Origin: Melioribacteraceae bacterium | Lineage (GTDB): Bacteria > Bacteroidota > Ignavibacteria > Ignavibacteriales > Melioribacteraceae | DNA: 64,000 nt | Reading direction: 5' to 3' | Assembly: GCA_022181065.1 (NCBI GenBank) | Contig: BQMY01000075.1 | Coordinates: forward strand, 1 to 64,000 | Part shown: in pieces, positions 8,686 through 16,860 of the stretch | Position numbering within the stretch: the first letter of the stretch is position 1 | Layout: every line of letters begins with the position of its first letter | Position numbers and translations under genes: made by a program | Notes under the pieces: model-generated | Seen by the model: only the letters and a program-made list of their open reading frames with translations | The model's database searches: none | What the model was told of the DNA's origin: nothing

Positions 8686-8689
8686 CTTG

Positions 8690-8767
<78 letters not shown>

Positions 8768-8893
8768 TTAGATTTCTAATCTAAAGTATTCTCAAACTGA
8801 AAGCAAGGATATAGTTAAAAAAATTACGTTTTTTATTTATTTTTTTCGGCTATATATTGGAGTGTAAAACCTTGTAATTAATCCCGGTAATAT

Positions 8894-11644
8894 ATGTTCC
8901 GAATTTTAGCTGTATTTACAATATTTAATAAGCTCTTGCTATCCCTTTTAACTGCTCAGAGTATAGGTGAGTATGTATCCCACGAGCAGTATGATAAACT
9001 ATTCAGGATTTACTCCTCCAATTATAAGGTCGATTTATATTTCTATACAGAATCTATTGCTCAGGTGAGATTTTATGATGAAGCAAACTATATATTTCAA
9101 CCCAGTTATACTGTAATTGCTGATGGCAATCTGCCGGTTAGTATAAATGTTGAGGATACGGCGGACGAATTAATCATATCAACCGATTCGCTAAGAGTTG
9201 TGCTTAATAAAAATCCAATGCGTTTTAGATACGAAGATAATCAGGGTAATCTGCTTCTGGGCGCAACTGAAGACTCAGGACAAGGTTTGGGAGTAGTGAA
9301 TAACAAAAAGTATGTCAGGTTCCAAAAACCAAATGGTATTGGTTTTTACGGTACCGGGGAAAGAGGGATGGAACTTAATCTCGACGGGTTTGGATTTAAC
9401 CTTTATAATACACAAGCCTTTGGTTATTTCAATCCCCCTGAAACAATGGCGGCAAATATACCTTTCTATACCACCACCGGCGGATATGCAATGTTTTTCG
9501 ATAATGAATATCCCGCATATCTTGCTTTTGGTAAAGAAAACGAAATGATCTCCTATGATACTGAACATGGTCGAATAAACTATTTTATGATCTACGGTTC
9601 CACCATGTTTGAACAACTGAAAAAATATACCTGGCTTACCGGACGACAACCATTACCCCCCAAATGGGCATTCGGATACATACAGTCGAAATACGGTTAT
9701 CGTAACGCTTCCGAGGCGAGATCAATAGTTAATACTTTCCGGGCGAAAAAGATACCTCTCGATGTATTGATCCTGGATCTTTACTGGTTCAATCACATGG
9801 GTGACATCAGTTGGAACACCTCCGCGTTCCCTGATCCGCAAGGTATGATGGCTGAATTCAGGGAGAAGGGAGTCAAAACAGTAGTAATATCGGAACCATA
9901 CATTACAGAGTATTCAGTAAATTACAATCAGGCTGCAAGCAACGGATATCTTGCCAAAAATGAAGCCGGAAATCCCTTCACGCTCGGTGGATGGTGGTCG
10001 TGCGGATGCAATGCCGGATTACTTGATATTACCAATCCCGATGCCGCTGACTGGTGGTGGAGTAAGCATCCTTTGTATATGGGGGACAATCTGGCGGGTT
10101 TCTGGACAGATTTGGGCGAACCGGAATCTCATCCCTGGGAAATGGTGCATCATCTCGGACCTGCCAATAAAGTGCACAACCTCTATAATTTATTCTGGGC
10201 AAAATTGATGTTCGATAAATATCCCGAAGCCAGACCAAACGAACGTATCTTCAACCTGACACGTGCGGGTTTTGCGGGAATCCAGCGTTATGGCGCGCTT
10301 ACCTGGTCAGGAGATGTTGGAATGGGCTACACTCCTTTTGAGGCGCAGGTACCTATTATGCTGAACTCCGGTCTCGCCGGTCTGGGATATGAACATAGTG
10401 ATCTTGGTGGTTTCTGCTGTGGGAATAGTGACGCAAATCTTTACAAACAGTGGGTTCAATTTGGTGTTTTTAGTCCGATAATGAGAACTCACGGTCAGGA
10501 AGCCTACCCACAGGAACCATGGGAATATGGAAGCGCGATTGAAAATAACCTGAAATACTATATCGAGCTAAGATATCAGCTTTTCCCTTATCTTTACACG
10601 CTCGCGCATGAAAACAGTTTATCAGGTAAACCACTTGCTATGCCTTACATTATGTACAATGAAGCAAATCAGAGTTTATTGAATGAATATTCGGGATATT
10701 TTCTGGGGAGCAATATAGCTGTGCTTCCTAACACTTCAGAACATTCAGAAACCAAATATTTGCCTGAAGGGAAATGGCTTTACTACTTCCGTACGGGTAA
10801 TATTATCATTCCTCGTGTAAGAAACGGGGGATACCTTACAGCAGGAGGATCAGGAGCAGATATTAACTACTACTATAAAGCCGGAAGTATTACACCCATG
10901 ATGCCCGAATCTCAGAATCTTGATGATACTCCTTCCAACATCTTAAATTTACTGATTGTGAATCATGAATCTGAAGATGCTCACTTCCGTCTTTATGAGG
11001 ATGATGGAATCACTCTGGAGTACGAAAACGGGCACTATTCATATACAGATATTACTGCTTCGGCTGTTGGTGCAGATAAAAAATCGCAACTTATCACAAT
11101 AGAAAATGACGGAATCCAATTTTCGGGAAAACCCGAAAACAGAACAATAAATATTGAAACAAGAATCTCACCATACCCAAAGCCAAATCGGGTAACAATA
11201 AATGGGTATGAACTGCAGAAATACCAGTCAAAAGAACTTCTCGATCAGGCTGTTCAGGGTTATTATGCAGATTCATCGGGGATTTATGGTGTTTACGTTA
11301 AGTTGTATGGGTCTGCGGAAGACCAGTATAGTGTTGTTATCGATTATGATCAGACCACAAGTTTGGCACATGTACCTTTATATACTTTCAGTCTCGGTCA
11401 AAACTATCCCAATCCGTTCAACCCGTCAACCTTTATCCCATATAGCGTTAACAGGGAAGGGAGAGTAACTCTTGCTCTATTTAATATATTGGGTGAAAAG
11501 GTTAAAACCCTCGTGAATGAGGTGAAGAGTCCCGGTGAGTACTCCGTAAAACTTGACGCGTCAGGATTATCCAGTGGAATATATCTCTATCGTCTTGAAT
11601 CCGGAGGAAAGATCATTTCAAGAAAGCTTACCATATTGAAGTAA
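8894..11644 (+). CDS. Secreted glycoside hydrolase family 31 (alpha-glucosidase/alpha-xylosidase type) with T9SS domain
   Basis: Hydrolyses alpha-linked glycosides with retention; GH31 covers alpha-glucosidases, alpha-xylosidases and related activities. The 916 residues begin with a signal peptide (about 1-21, LLLSLLTA) and an N-terminal beta-sandwich, followed by a (beta/alpha)8 barrel from about 255. The nucleophile is Asp406 in GFWTDLGEPE, and Asp474 in TWSGDVGMGY is the likely acid/base. GLGYEHSDLGGF, SPIMRTHG and ELRYQLFPYLYTLAHE are family landmarks. A C-terminal beta domain precedes the T9SS sorting domain (about 830-916, QNYPNPFNPSTFIPYSV to LYRLESGGKIISRKLTILK). It stands alone between the tRNA-Thr and an unrelated regulator. 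The exact substrate cannot be read from these motifs. Confidence 0.92.
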   Translation: MFRILAVFTIFNKLLLSLLTAQSIGEYVSHEQYDKLFRIYSSNYKVDLYFYTESIAQVRFYDEANYIFQPSYTVIADGNLPVSINVEDTADELIISTDSLRVVLNKNPMRFRYEDNQGNLLLGATEDSGQGLGVVNNKKYVRFQKPNGIGFYGTGERGMELNLDGFGFNLYNTQAFGYFNPPETMAANIPFYTTTGGYAMFFDNEYPAYLAFGKENEMISYDTEHGRINYFMIYGSTMFEQLKKYTWLTGRQPLPPKWAFGYIQSKYGYRNASEARSIVNTFRAKKIPLDVLILDLYWFNHMGDISWNTSAFPDPQGMMAEFREKGVKTVVISEPYITEYSVNYNQAASNGYLAKNEAGNPFTLGGWWSCGCNAGLLDITNPDAADWWWSKHPLYMGDNLAGFWTDLGEPESHPWEMVHHLGPANKVHNLYNLFWAKLMFDKYPEARPNERIFNLTRAGFAGIQRYGALTWSGDVGMGYTPFEAQVPIMLNSGLAGLGYEHSDLGGFCCGNSDANLYKQWVQFGVFSPIMRTHGQEAYPQEPWEYGSAIENNLKYYIELRYQLFPYLYTLAHENSLSGKPLAMPYIMYNEANQSLLNEYSGYFLGSNIAVLPNTSEHSETKYLPEGKWLYYFRTGNIIIPRVRNGGYLTAGGSGADINYYYKAGSITPMMPESQNLDDTPSNILNLLIVNHESEDAHFRLYEDDGITLEYENGHYSYTDITASAVGADKKSQLITIENDGIQFSGKPENRTINIETRISPYPKPNRVTINGYELQKYQSKELLDQAVQGYYADSSGIYGVYVKLYGSAEDQYSVVIDYDQTTSLAHVPLYTFSLGQNYPNPFNPSTFIPYSVNREGRVTLALFNILGEKVKTLVNEVKSPGEYSVKLDASGLSSGIYLYRLESGGKIISRKLTILK

Positions 11645-11676
11645 TTTACTTCAATCCCTCTATCTAAAAAATCTTC

Positions 11677-11705
11677 TTGACAAAAGAGATTGCTAGTGTT
11701 ATTTT
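11677..11705 (+). promoter_or_regulatory. Sigma-70-like promoter of the ArsR-SRPBCC gene
   Basis: TTGACA at 11677-11682 and TATTTT at 11700-11705 are separated by 17 bp, a close match to the primary-sigma consensus. The ATG is 22 bp after the -10 box, leaving a very short leader with AAGG before the start. No functional evidence is available. Confidence 0.55.
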
Positions 11706-11726
11706 AATATGTGACTAAAAGGTAAC

Positions 11727-12488
11727 ATGATTTTGAAAGAAAATAAAACATTCAAAGCTTTAAGTGATTCTGGCAGAAGAAAGATGCTTGATATAATTAA
11801 GGATACTCCGGGGATCAACGTTAATGAGCTTGCCGATAATTTCGATTACTCCCGATTCGCTGTGATGAAACACATCAAAATATTAGAGGATGCCGGACTT
11901 GTAGTACCGCAGAAAGATGGTAAAAATAAAAAACTTTTTATCAACGCGGTTCCGATACAAATGATATATGATCGCTGGATATCTAAATACAGCGCTTATT
12001 GGGCTACAAAACTTAACTCAATAAAATACAAATTAGAACAGGAGGAGAACATGAGTTCTTCCGATATAAAACAGGTTTACGTAACCTATATAAAAAGTAC
12101 AAAAGAAAAAGTGTGGAATTCTCTCACTGATGGCAGTATCACCGAGCAATACTATTTCGGTACAAAAATAGAATCCGATTTCAAGCCGGGTAGCAAAATT
12201 GAGTATGTTGGGATCGATAAAGACGGGAATAAGTACGTACCTGTATATGGAAAAGTGATTGAATTTTTACCAATGGAGAAATTTTCACATACATTTTTAA
12301 TGCTTGGTTCTGACGAACCGGAAACCTTAGCCGAATATACCATTGAAGAGGATAACGGATTAATCAAGCTAACACTTGTCCACAGCGGTTTTACTGCCGG
12401 GAGTAAACTTTACAGTGATGTTGGCGGGGGATGGCCTCGTATATTCTCAGGACTCAAAACTCTTCTCGAAACGGGTAAACCAATGTAA
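11727..12488 (+). CDS. ArsR-type winged-helix regulator fused to an SRPBCC (AHSA1-like) domain
   Basis: 253 residues. Residues 1-85 form an ArsR/HTH_20 winged helix (FKALSDSGRRKMLDIIKDTP, then NVNELADNFDYSRFAVMKHIKILEDAGLV). After a linker helix, residues ~115-250 are an SRPBCC/activator-of-Hsp90-ATPase-like fold that binds hydrophobic ligands (VYVTYIKSTKEKVWNSLTDG, FKPGSKIEYVG, GGGWPRIFSGLKTLLETG). In many genomes these two domains are separate neighbouring genes; here they are one polypeptide, suggesting a one-component ligand sensor. An internal AGGAGGAGAACATGAG at the domain junction (~12040-12054) looks like a ribosome binding site plus ATG, so the SRPBCC half may also be made alone. It is a single-gene unit with its own promoter. 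Confidence 0.85.
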   Translation: MILKENKTFKALSDSGRRKMLDIIKDTPGINVNELADNFDYSRFAVMKHIKILEDAGLVVPQKDGKNKKLFINAVPIQMIYDRWISKYSAYWATKLNSIKYKLEQEENMSSSDIKQVYVTYIKSTKEKVWNSLTDGSITEQYYFGTKIESDFKPGSKIEYVGIDKDGNKYVPVYGKVIEFLPMEKFSHTFLMLGSDEPETLAEYTIEEDNGLIKLTLVHSGFTAGSKLYSDVGGGWPRIFSGLKTLLETGKPM

Positions 12489-12646
12489 TCAATGAAAGCG
12501 CGAATGGAATTGAACAAGTCGCAAACTCTTCAACGCAGATAAAACTATTGGGCGATGACCTGAAGGAGATGATTTCGAGATTTGTTCTGGAAAATGGAAG
12601 ATCAAATCAAATCCTAACCGGGATGGATTATAAACAGCTCAATTGA
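12488..12646 (+). pseudogene. Remnant: C-terminal tail of a methyl-accepting chemotaxis protein
   Basis: Beginning exactly at the stop of the preceding gene but in another frame, 52 codons read INESANGIEQVANSSTQIKL, then LGDDLKEMISRFVLENGR, then about 15 more residues to a TGA at 12644-12646. The pattern (ES..GIEQVA.SS.Q...L...L...ISRF) is the conserved end of the MCP cytoplasmic helical bundle. No start codon, receptor, HAMP or hairpin-tip sequence precedes it, so it is a decayed 3' fragment left by a deletion or recombination whose other junction lies at the ArsR-SRPBCC stop. Confidence 0.75.
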
Positions 12647-12676
12647 TCAAAAGCAGATCTAAGCACCTTATATACA

Positions 12677-12699
12677 AAGCCTCCCGATTCGGGAGGCTT
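12677..12699 (-). terminator. Terminator of ettA (bidirectional hairpin)
   Basis: AAGCCTCCCGA pairs with TCGGGAGGCTT with almost no loop. It lies just beyond the ettA stop on the minus strand and also follows the chemotaxis remnant on the plus strand. The following T tract is poor. Confidence 0.65.
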
Positions 12700-12704
12700 C
12701 TGTA

Positions 12705-14387
12705 TTATCGTGTAAGTTTTCTGTATTTGATCCTTTGAGGAATATCGGCATCTTTTCCGAGTCGTTCACGTCTGTTTTCCTGATAATCAGAGAAGTTACC
12801 CTCGAACCACACTACATTACTGTTGCCTTCAAACGCGAGGATGTGTGTGCATAACCTGTCGAGGAACCATCTGTCATGCGATATCACGATCGCGCAACCG
12901 GCAAAGTTGAGTAAACCTTCTTCGAGAGCACGCATAGTGTTTACATCAAGATCGTTGGTTGGCTCATCCAGCAGGATTACATTCGCGCCCGATTTTAACA
13001 TCATCGCAAGGTGCACTCTGTTCCTTTCACCACCGGAGAGGGTACCAACTTTCTTCTGCTGATCGCCGCCGCTGAAGTTAAACTGACCCACATACGCGCG
13101 TGAGTTAACTTCACGCTTGCCGAGTGATATAACTTCATTTCCACCGCTTATCTGCTCCCAAACGGATTTATCCGCCTGTAAAGATTCACGACTTTGATCC
13201 AGATAGCCAAGCTCGACTGTTTCACCAATGGTAAAATTACCTTTATCGGCTTGTTCCTGTCCGGTGATCATCCTGAACAAAGTAGTTTTACCCGCGCCGT
13301 TCGGACCAATAACACCAACTATGCCTCCGGGAGGTAATTTGAAATTCAGGTTATCAAACAAAAGTCTTTCACCATATGCTTTCGCGACATTCTCCGCGTC
13401 GATCACTACGTTGCCAAGACGGGGCCCGGCGGGAATGTAAAGCTCCAAATCTTTTCGTACCTTTTCGTTTTCTTCTTTAAGCATACTTTCATAGGCGTTA
13501 ATACGACTTTTGGATTTTGCGTGTCTGCCACGAGGTGACATACGTATCCATTCAAGCTCACGCTGCAATGTTTTTTGGCGATCAGATTCACGTTTTTCTT
13601 CCAATGCGAGTCGCTGCTGTTTCTGCTCCAGCCATGAGGAGTAATTACCTTTCCACGGAATACCTTCACCGCGATCGAGTTCGAGAATCCAGCCGGCAAC
13701 GTTATCGAGGAAGTAGCGGTCGTGAGTCACCGCGATAATAGTTCCGGGGAATCGATTAAGTTCAGCTTCAAGCCATAATACTGTTTCAGCGTCAAGATGG
13801 TTTGTAGGCTCATCAAGAAGCAGGATATCTGGTTTTTCGAGCAAAAGGCGGCACAACGCTACACGTCTCTTCTCGCCACCTGAGAGTACATTCACCGAAG
13901 TATCGCCTGGAGGACAGTTGAGCGCGTCCATTGCCATCTGCAATCTGGAATCGATATCCCACGCGTCGGCAGCGTCAAGTTTATCCTGAACTTTACCCTG
14001 GCGTTCGAGGAGCGCTTCCATTTCGTCGCCGGTCATTTCCTCAGCGAACTTCGCGTTTATTTCGTCATATTCCCGCAGTAAATCGATGGTTTCACGAACG
14101 GCTTCCTCTACAATTTCGCGCACAGTTTTGGTTTCGTCAAGTTGGGGTTCCTGTTCGAGGTAACCAATTGTATAACCGGGGGATACAGCGGTTTCGCCAT
14201 TAAAATCTTTATCAACTCCGGCAAGAATTTTTAGTAATGTACTCTTACCGGAACCATTTAACCCCAAAACACCAATTTTCGCGCCGTAGAAATACGAAAG
14301 ATAGATATCTTTCAATATCGGCTTTTTATTGTAAAATTTACTCACTCCTATCATGGAGTAAATTACTTTGTTTGCTTCAGCGCTCAT
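12705..14387 (-). CDS. ettA: Energy-dependent translational throttle protein EttA (ABC-F ATPase)
   Basis: A ribosome-associated ABC-F protein that binds the E site and gates the first elongation step according to ADP/ATP ratio. The 560 residues contain two ABC domains and no membrane segments. The first Walker A, GLNGSGKST, is at 42-50; the first signature and Walker B are VLSGGEKRR and ILLLDEPTNHLD. The arm/linker region follows (EQKQQRLALEEKRESDRQ), then SPRGRHAKSKSRI, the second Walker A GPNGAGKTT, and TLSGGERNR with ILLLDEPTNDLD. The 560-residue length and SPRGRHAKSK-type linker match EttA better than Uup or YbiT. It is monocistronic, with its terminator at 12677-12699. Confidence 0.95.
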   Translation of the reverse strand: MSAEANKVIYSMIGVSKFYNKKPILKDIYLSYFYGAKIGVLGLNGSGKSTLLKILAGVDKDFNGETAVSPGYTIGYLEQEPQLDETKTVREIVEEAVRETIDLLREYDEINAKFAEEMTGDEMEALLERQGKVQDKLDAADAWDIDSRLQMAMDALNCPPGDTSVNVLSGGEKRRVALCRLLLEKPDILLLDEPTNHLDAETVLWLEAELNRFPGTIIAVTHDRYFLDNVAGWILELDRGEGIPWKGNYSSWLEQKQQRLALEEKRESDRQKTLQRELEWIRMSPRGRHAKSKSRINAYESMLKEENEKVRKDLELYIPAGPRLGNVVIDAENVAKAYGERLLFDNLNFKLPPGGIVGVIGPNGAGKTTLFRMITGQEQADKGNFTIGETVELGYLDQSRESLQADKSVWEQISGGNEVISLGKREVNSRAYVGQFNFSGGDQQKKVGTLSGGERNRVHLAMMLKSGANVILLDEPTNDLDVNTMRALEEGLLNFAGCAIVISHDRWFLDRLCTHILAFEGNSNVVWFEGNFSDYQENRRERLGKDADIPQRIKYRKLTR

Positions 14388-14447
14388 ATAATCCTTTTTA
14401 TTTTGCTAATTCGAAAGATCAATGTTAATTACAAATAATTTAAGTCA

Positions 14448-14924
14448 CTAAAATAAGTCATATTCCATTACTATTCGAATACCTTTTTCAACTCCCCACA
14501 CATATTTTGTCATAACTGAAAATTGTTCAAGCATTCGCGCTCCAAATCCAATGGAATAAATCATCCCGTTCCGGTTGGAAGTAAAACGTTTATCTCCAAC
14601 CATAGAGTGATCTTGCTGGATATTGTATCCGATACTAAAATAATTAAAGAACATACGTCCGAGTATCGGACTATTTTTGCTTTCAAATCCGAATTCAAAT
14701 CTGGAGTGTGAATCAAGATTTTCGGTGTAACCCCAGTTATTACCTAGGAAATAACTGCCGTAAAGTCGCCAGATTACCTTGCGATTATTAAAAGTATAAA
14801 CTTCAGGTGAAATTGTTGCGCCAATACTTTCGTTAGTTTTGCCTAACTGATATCCGCTTCCGATGGTAATATTTTGTGCTATTGCGAAGGAGGAGAAAAT
14901 TAAGATTATCAATAGCTTCTTCAT
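14448..14924 (-). CDS. Hypothetical exported beta-barrel-like protein
   Basis: I do not recognise this 158-residue protein. It has a clear signal peptide (MKKLLIILIFSSFAIAQ). The mature part alternates polar and aromatic residues with many Gly/Tyr/Phe (GSGYQLGKTN, IWRLYGSYFLGNNWGY, FEFGFESK, FNYFSIGYNIQ, SIGFGARM) and ends in Phe. Such a pattern suits a small outer-membrane beta-barrel of about eight strands. A good SD (GGGAGC) precedes the ATG. It lies 60 bp upstream of ettA on the same strand and downstream of the VOC gene, with no clear functional link to either. Confidence 0.65.
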   Translation of the reverse strand: MKKLLIILIFSSFAIAQNITIGSGYQLGKTNESIGATISPEVYTFNNRKVIWRLYGSYFLGNNWGYTENLDSHSRFEFGFESKNSPILGRMFFNYFSIGYNIQQDHSMVGDKRFTSNRNGMIYSIGFGARMLEQFSVMTKYVWGVEKGIRIVMEYDLF

Positions 14925-14996
14925 ATTTGCTCCCGTTATTATTAGTGGTTAGGGCAACAATATATATTAAACTAATTTAATAAGAAATCGAAATAT

Positions 14997-15377
14997 TTAT
15001 TCTTCTCCTTTTATTGGCTCCCACAATTCAACCTTATTACCATCCGGATCGATAAACCATCCGAATCTGCCATACTCAAATTCCTGAACCTCTCCTGAAA
15101 GTTCCGCGCCGCCATCCTGCACCTGTTTTAGCACCTCATCAAGATCATCGACTACCAGATTAAACATAAAGATTTGGTCGGAAGGCTCAAAATAGTTGGT
15201 GTCATCGGGAAAAGGGGAGAAAACTGTTAGAGAGTTTTCCGGCATATTTACAGGCAAAAAGTTGACCGTTCCATATTCGGTTTTTTCTATGTGAAGATAT
15301 TTGCTGTACCATGCTATCAATTTTTGAGGATCTTTCGATTTGAAAAATACTCCTCCTACACCTAGTGCTTTTCCCAT
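14997..15377 (-). CDS. VOC superfamily protein (glyoxalase/bleomycin-resistance fold)
   Basis: 126 residues with the two betaalphabetabetabeta modules of the vicinal-oxygen-chelate fold: GVGGVFFKSKDPQKLIAWY at the start, MFNLVVDDLDEVLKQVQDGG in the middle, and GRFGWFIDPDGNKVELWEP at the end. The terminal Glu of KVELWEP is the usual metal ligand. Similar small VOC proteins have diverse or unknown substrates, so no reaction is assigned. The start lies 2 bp after the stop of the Nudix gene, implying co-transcription and coupled translation. Confidence 0.88.
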   Translation of the reverse strand: MGKALGVGGVFFKSKDPQKLIAWYSKYLHIEKTEYGTVNFLPVNMPENSLTVFSPFPDDTNYFEPSDQIFMFNLVVDDLDEVLKQVQDGGAELSGEVQEFEYGRFGWFIDPDGNKVELWEPIKGEE

Positions 15378-15379
15378 AT

Positions 15380-15919
15380 TTATCCTTTCAGAAATTTAGT
15401 TTTGAATTGATAGATACCACCGATTGTTTTGGCATCGACAATCACACCTGCCGCAATCATTTTATCGATTTCCTCAATGGTATATTCGTGGATTTCCATT
15501 CCTTCCTCGCCTTCTTCCCGTTTATAATCTCCCTTTATAAGTCCGGTCGCGACAAACATGTAGAGCTTCTCTGTGCAGAATCCTGGTGAAGTAAAAATTT
15601 CACCAAGTCGTTCGATTTTTGCTACAGAATATCCGGTCTCTTCCTTTAGTTCGCGTTCGGCGCAAACAGCGGGGTCTTCATTTGGTTCAAGTTTTCCTGC
15701 GGGAAGTTCGAGCAGTAACTGCTGCAGCGGATACCGGAATTGTTTCACCAGCACAATTTTTCCTTCTTCGGTTACCGATACTATAACAGCACCACCGGGG
15801 TGAACAGCCACCTGACGAATTCCTTTGTTTCCTGTTTTTGTGTATGTTATTTCATCAACTTTGAGATCAAAAACTTTTCCCTGATAAAGAATAACACTTT
15901 TATCAACTTCATAGCTCAT
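15380..15919 (-). CDS. Nudix hydrolase, ADP-ribose pyrophosphatase type
   Basis: Cleaves nucleoside-diphosphate-linked compounds, most likely ADP-ribose to AMP and ribose-5-phosphate. The chosen start (MSYEVDKSVILYQGKVFDL) is preceded by AGGAATT and gives 179 residues; the frame extends 15 codons upstream without an SD and through the stem of a hairpin. The full Nudix box is visible: G-x5-E-x7-REL-x-EE-x-G in GKLEPNEDPAVCAERELKEE followed by TGY. The upstream beta-strand LVKQFRYPLQQLLLELPAG is characteristic of the NudF/ADP-ribose subgroup. It forms a two-gene unit with the VOC gene. Confidence 0.9.
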   Translation of the reverse strand: MSYEVDKSVILYQGKVFDLKVDEITYTKTGNKGIRQVAVHPGGAVIVSVTEEGKIVLVKQFRYPLQQLLLELPAGKLEPNEDPAVCAERELKEETGYSVAKIERLGEIFTSPGFCTEKLYMFVATGLIKGDYKREEGEEGMEIHEYTIEEIDKMIAAGVIVDAKTIGGIYQFKTKFLKG

Positions 15920-15943
15920 AATAATTCCTGTATGGTAAAAAAA

Positions 15944-15961
15944 AGAGAGGATAACCTCTCT
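15944..15961 (-). terminator. Duplicated terminator, distal copy (of the DUF1232 gene)
   Basis: AGAGAGG-ATAA-CCTCTCT with an A7 tract on the left gives, on the minus strand, a good stem followed by T7. It shares a 16-bp identical core (AGAGGATAACCTCTCT, 15946-15961) with the copy at 16176-16191 next to the DUF1232 stop. The two copies flank a 214-bp insert. Confidence 0.75.
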
Positions 15962-16175
15962 CATTCTGTAGACAAAGTCTTTTCGTTTCTTGGTCCTCCT
16001 TTGAAGGAGGTGGATTTCGACACCAGTCGAAAGACGGAGGATGATTTATTTTACTTTTTTCATGACTATTTGTCATCCCCATTCCGATTGTCATCGGGAT
16101 TTCCCCCTTCGGACTTGTGCGCCTCAGGCGTAAGGGGGACTTGGAAATAAACAATAAGGTTTTTCAAAAACTCAA
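15962..16175. repeat. Repeat-derived insert between two terminator copies
   Basis: This 214-bp segment contains a family of nested palindromes: TCCTCCTTTGAAGGAGG (about 15999-16015), then a TTTCGAC/GTCGAAA stem, then CGGAGGATGATTTATT. Further hairpins follow (ATTCCGATTGTCATCGGGAT and GCGCCTCAGGCGT). The first part recurs inverted at 16769-16822 and in shortened form at 19232-19264. No ORF of credible coding quality is present. Being bracketed by a 16-bp direct repeat makes it look like a non-autonomous insertion with target duplication. Confidence 0.6.
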
Positions 16176-16191
16176 AGAGGATAACCTCTCT
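16176..16191 (-). terminator. Duplicated terminator, proximal copy
   Basis: AGAGGATAACCTCTCT lies 5 bp beyond the DUF1232 stop on the minus strand. Unlike the distal copy, its stem is followed by TTTGAGTTTTTG rather than a long T run, so the functional T tract was probably left with the distal copy when the intervening DNA arrived. Confidence 0.5.
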
Positions 16192-16196
16192 TAAAT

Positions 16197-16562
16197 TTAA
16201 TTCTCGTAATATGGAATAAGTTCGCTTCCGAGATATTTGAGTACTGCGGTAATCACTCCCAGATCATCGAGGTATCCGATCAATGGCGCGATATCGGGAA
16301 TTGTATCAATAGGAGCAATAAAATAGACCAGCGCCCCGACTACAATTGATTTCCTGTACCATTGCACATTAGAATCGATCATGTACTTAAAGAGAGCAAA
16401 AATATCTTTTGCGAAACTAATTTTTTTCCCTACTCGTTCCACCTTCTCCCAAAGACGTTCCTCAACATATTCCTTTTTTTCATTTACGCTTTTTTCGTCG
16501 TTCAGGTCAGATGTTAATTCATCCACATCGTAGTTAGTATAATCTTTATGGTCTTCCGACAT
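16197..16562 (-). CDS. DUF1232 (YkvA-like) membrane-associated protein
   Basis: 121 residues. The C-terminal half is a DUF1232/YkvA domain: residues ~70-118 read WYRKSIVVGALVYFIAPIDT, then IPDIAPLIGYLDDLGVITAV, the family signature with its conserved PxDxIPD. The N-terminal half is highly acidic and charged and likely disordered. The function of the family is unknown; one hydrophobic hairpin suggests membrane association. A GGAGG SD precedes the ATG. It is monocistronic with its terminator duplicated downstream. Confidence 0.85.
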   Translation of the reverse strand: MSEDHKDYTNYDVDELTSDLNDEKSVNEKKEYVEERLWEKVERVGKKISFAKDIFALFKYMIDSNVQWYRKSIVVGALVYFIAPIDTIPDIAPLIGYLDDLGVITAVLKYLGSELIPYYEN

Positions 16563-16860
16563 TTTCGCCTCCGTGATTTACGCTTGAATTAAAAATAATA
16601 TAACAAAAATATTACACAATAGCCGATTTACAATGAACCGAGAAAAACCCGGTATTTCAATTTTGAGTCCCCCAACTTTAAGTCGTATATATTTGAAGGG
16701 GAAAATTTCATCTCTATCCGTGGTTTTATTTCGGAGGATGAAATAAAATAGTAGAAGTAAAATAATTCATCCTCCGTCTTCCGACTTTAGTCGGAATCCA
16801 CCTCCTTCAAAAGGAGGACTTTAAAACCGTGACATTTTTTCATTAGTCTCTATTTACCAA
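16563..16860. other. Intergenic region with an inverted dispersed repeat
   Basis: No gene. Bases 16769-16822 hold the repeat CATCCTCCGTCTTCCGACTT...AAAGGAGGACTTT, an inverted relative of the copy in 15962-16175, with internal palindromes TTCCGAC/GTCGGAA and CCTCCTT/AAGGAGG. On the minus strand it lies just downstream of the S9 peptidase stop, where it could act as a terminator or 3' stabiliser. Confidence 0.6.

Larger units (their letters stand above)
7781..8689 (-). repeat. Array of tRNA-Thr 3'-half remnants, each followed by a terminator
   Basis: Read on the minus strand, downstream of the intact tRNA-Thr, units of about 110 bp recur. Each unit has GAGCAGCTGATTTGTAATCA (D-arm 3' strand plus anticodon arm), then a TCCCGAT/ATCGGGA hairpin replacing the variable region, then GGTTCGAGTCCGTTCACCAG (T arm and acceptor 3' strand), then a terminator hairpin. 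Anticodon-arm remnants lie at 7781-7799, 7909-7927, 8293-8311, 8402-8420, 8511-8529 and 8621-8639. Acceptor/T-arm remnants begin at 7850, 7976, 8360, 8469 and 8580. Terminators begin at 7811, 7938, 8323, 8431, 8541 and 8651. Spacing is 108-110 bp in the right-hand group and 127 bp in the left pair, where an extra hairpin is inserted. None can fold as a full tRNA because the 5' acceptor strand and 5' D-arm strand are absent. Confidence 0.88.

Noticed and set aside
7781-8689. CRISPR-like regular array (period ~110 bp)
   Set aside because: Units are contiguous copies of tRNA-Thr pieces and terminators with no unique spacers, and no cas genes are present.
7781-8689. Integron attC sites
   Set aside because: Hairpins resemble attC superficially, but they are tRNA arms and terminators and no integrase or cassette genes lie nearby.
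15740-16150. 136-codon plus-strand frame across the Nudix gene and the repeat insert
   Set aside because: Its first half is antisense to the Nudix gene and its second half is repeat DNA; no domain features.
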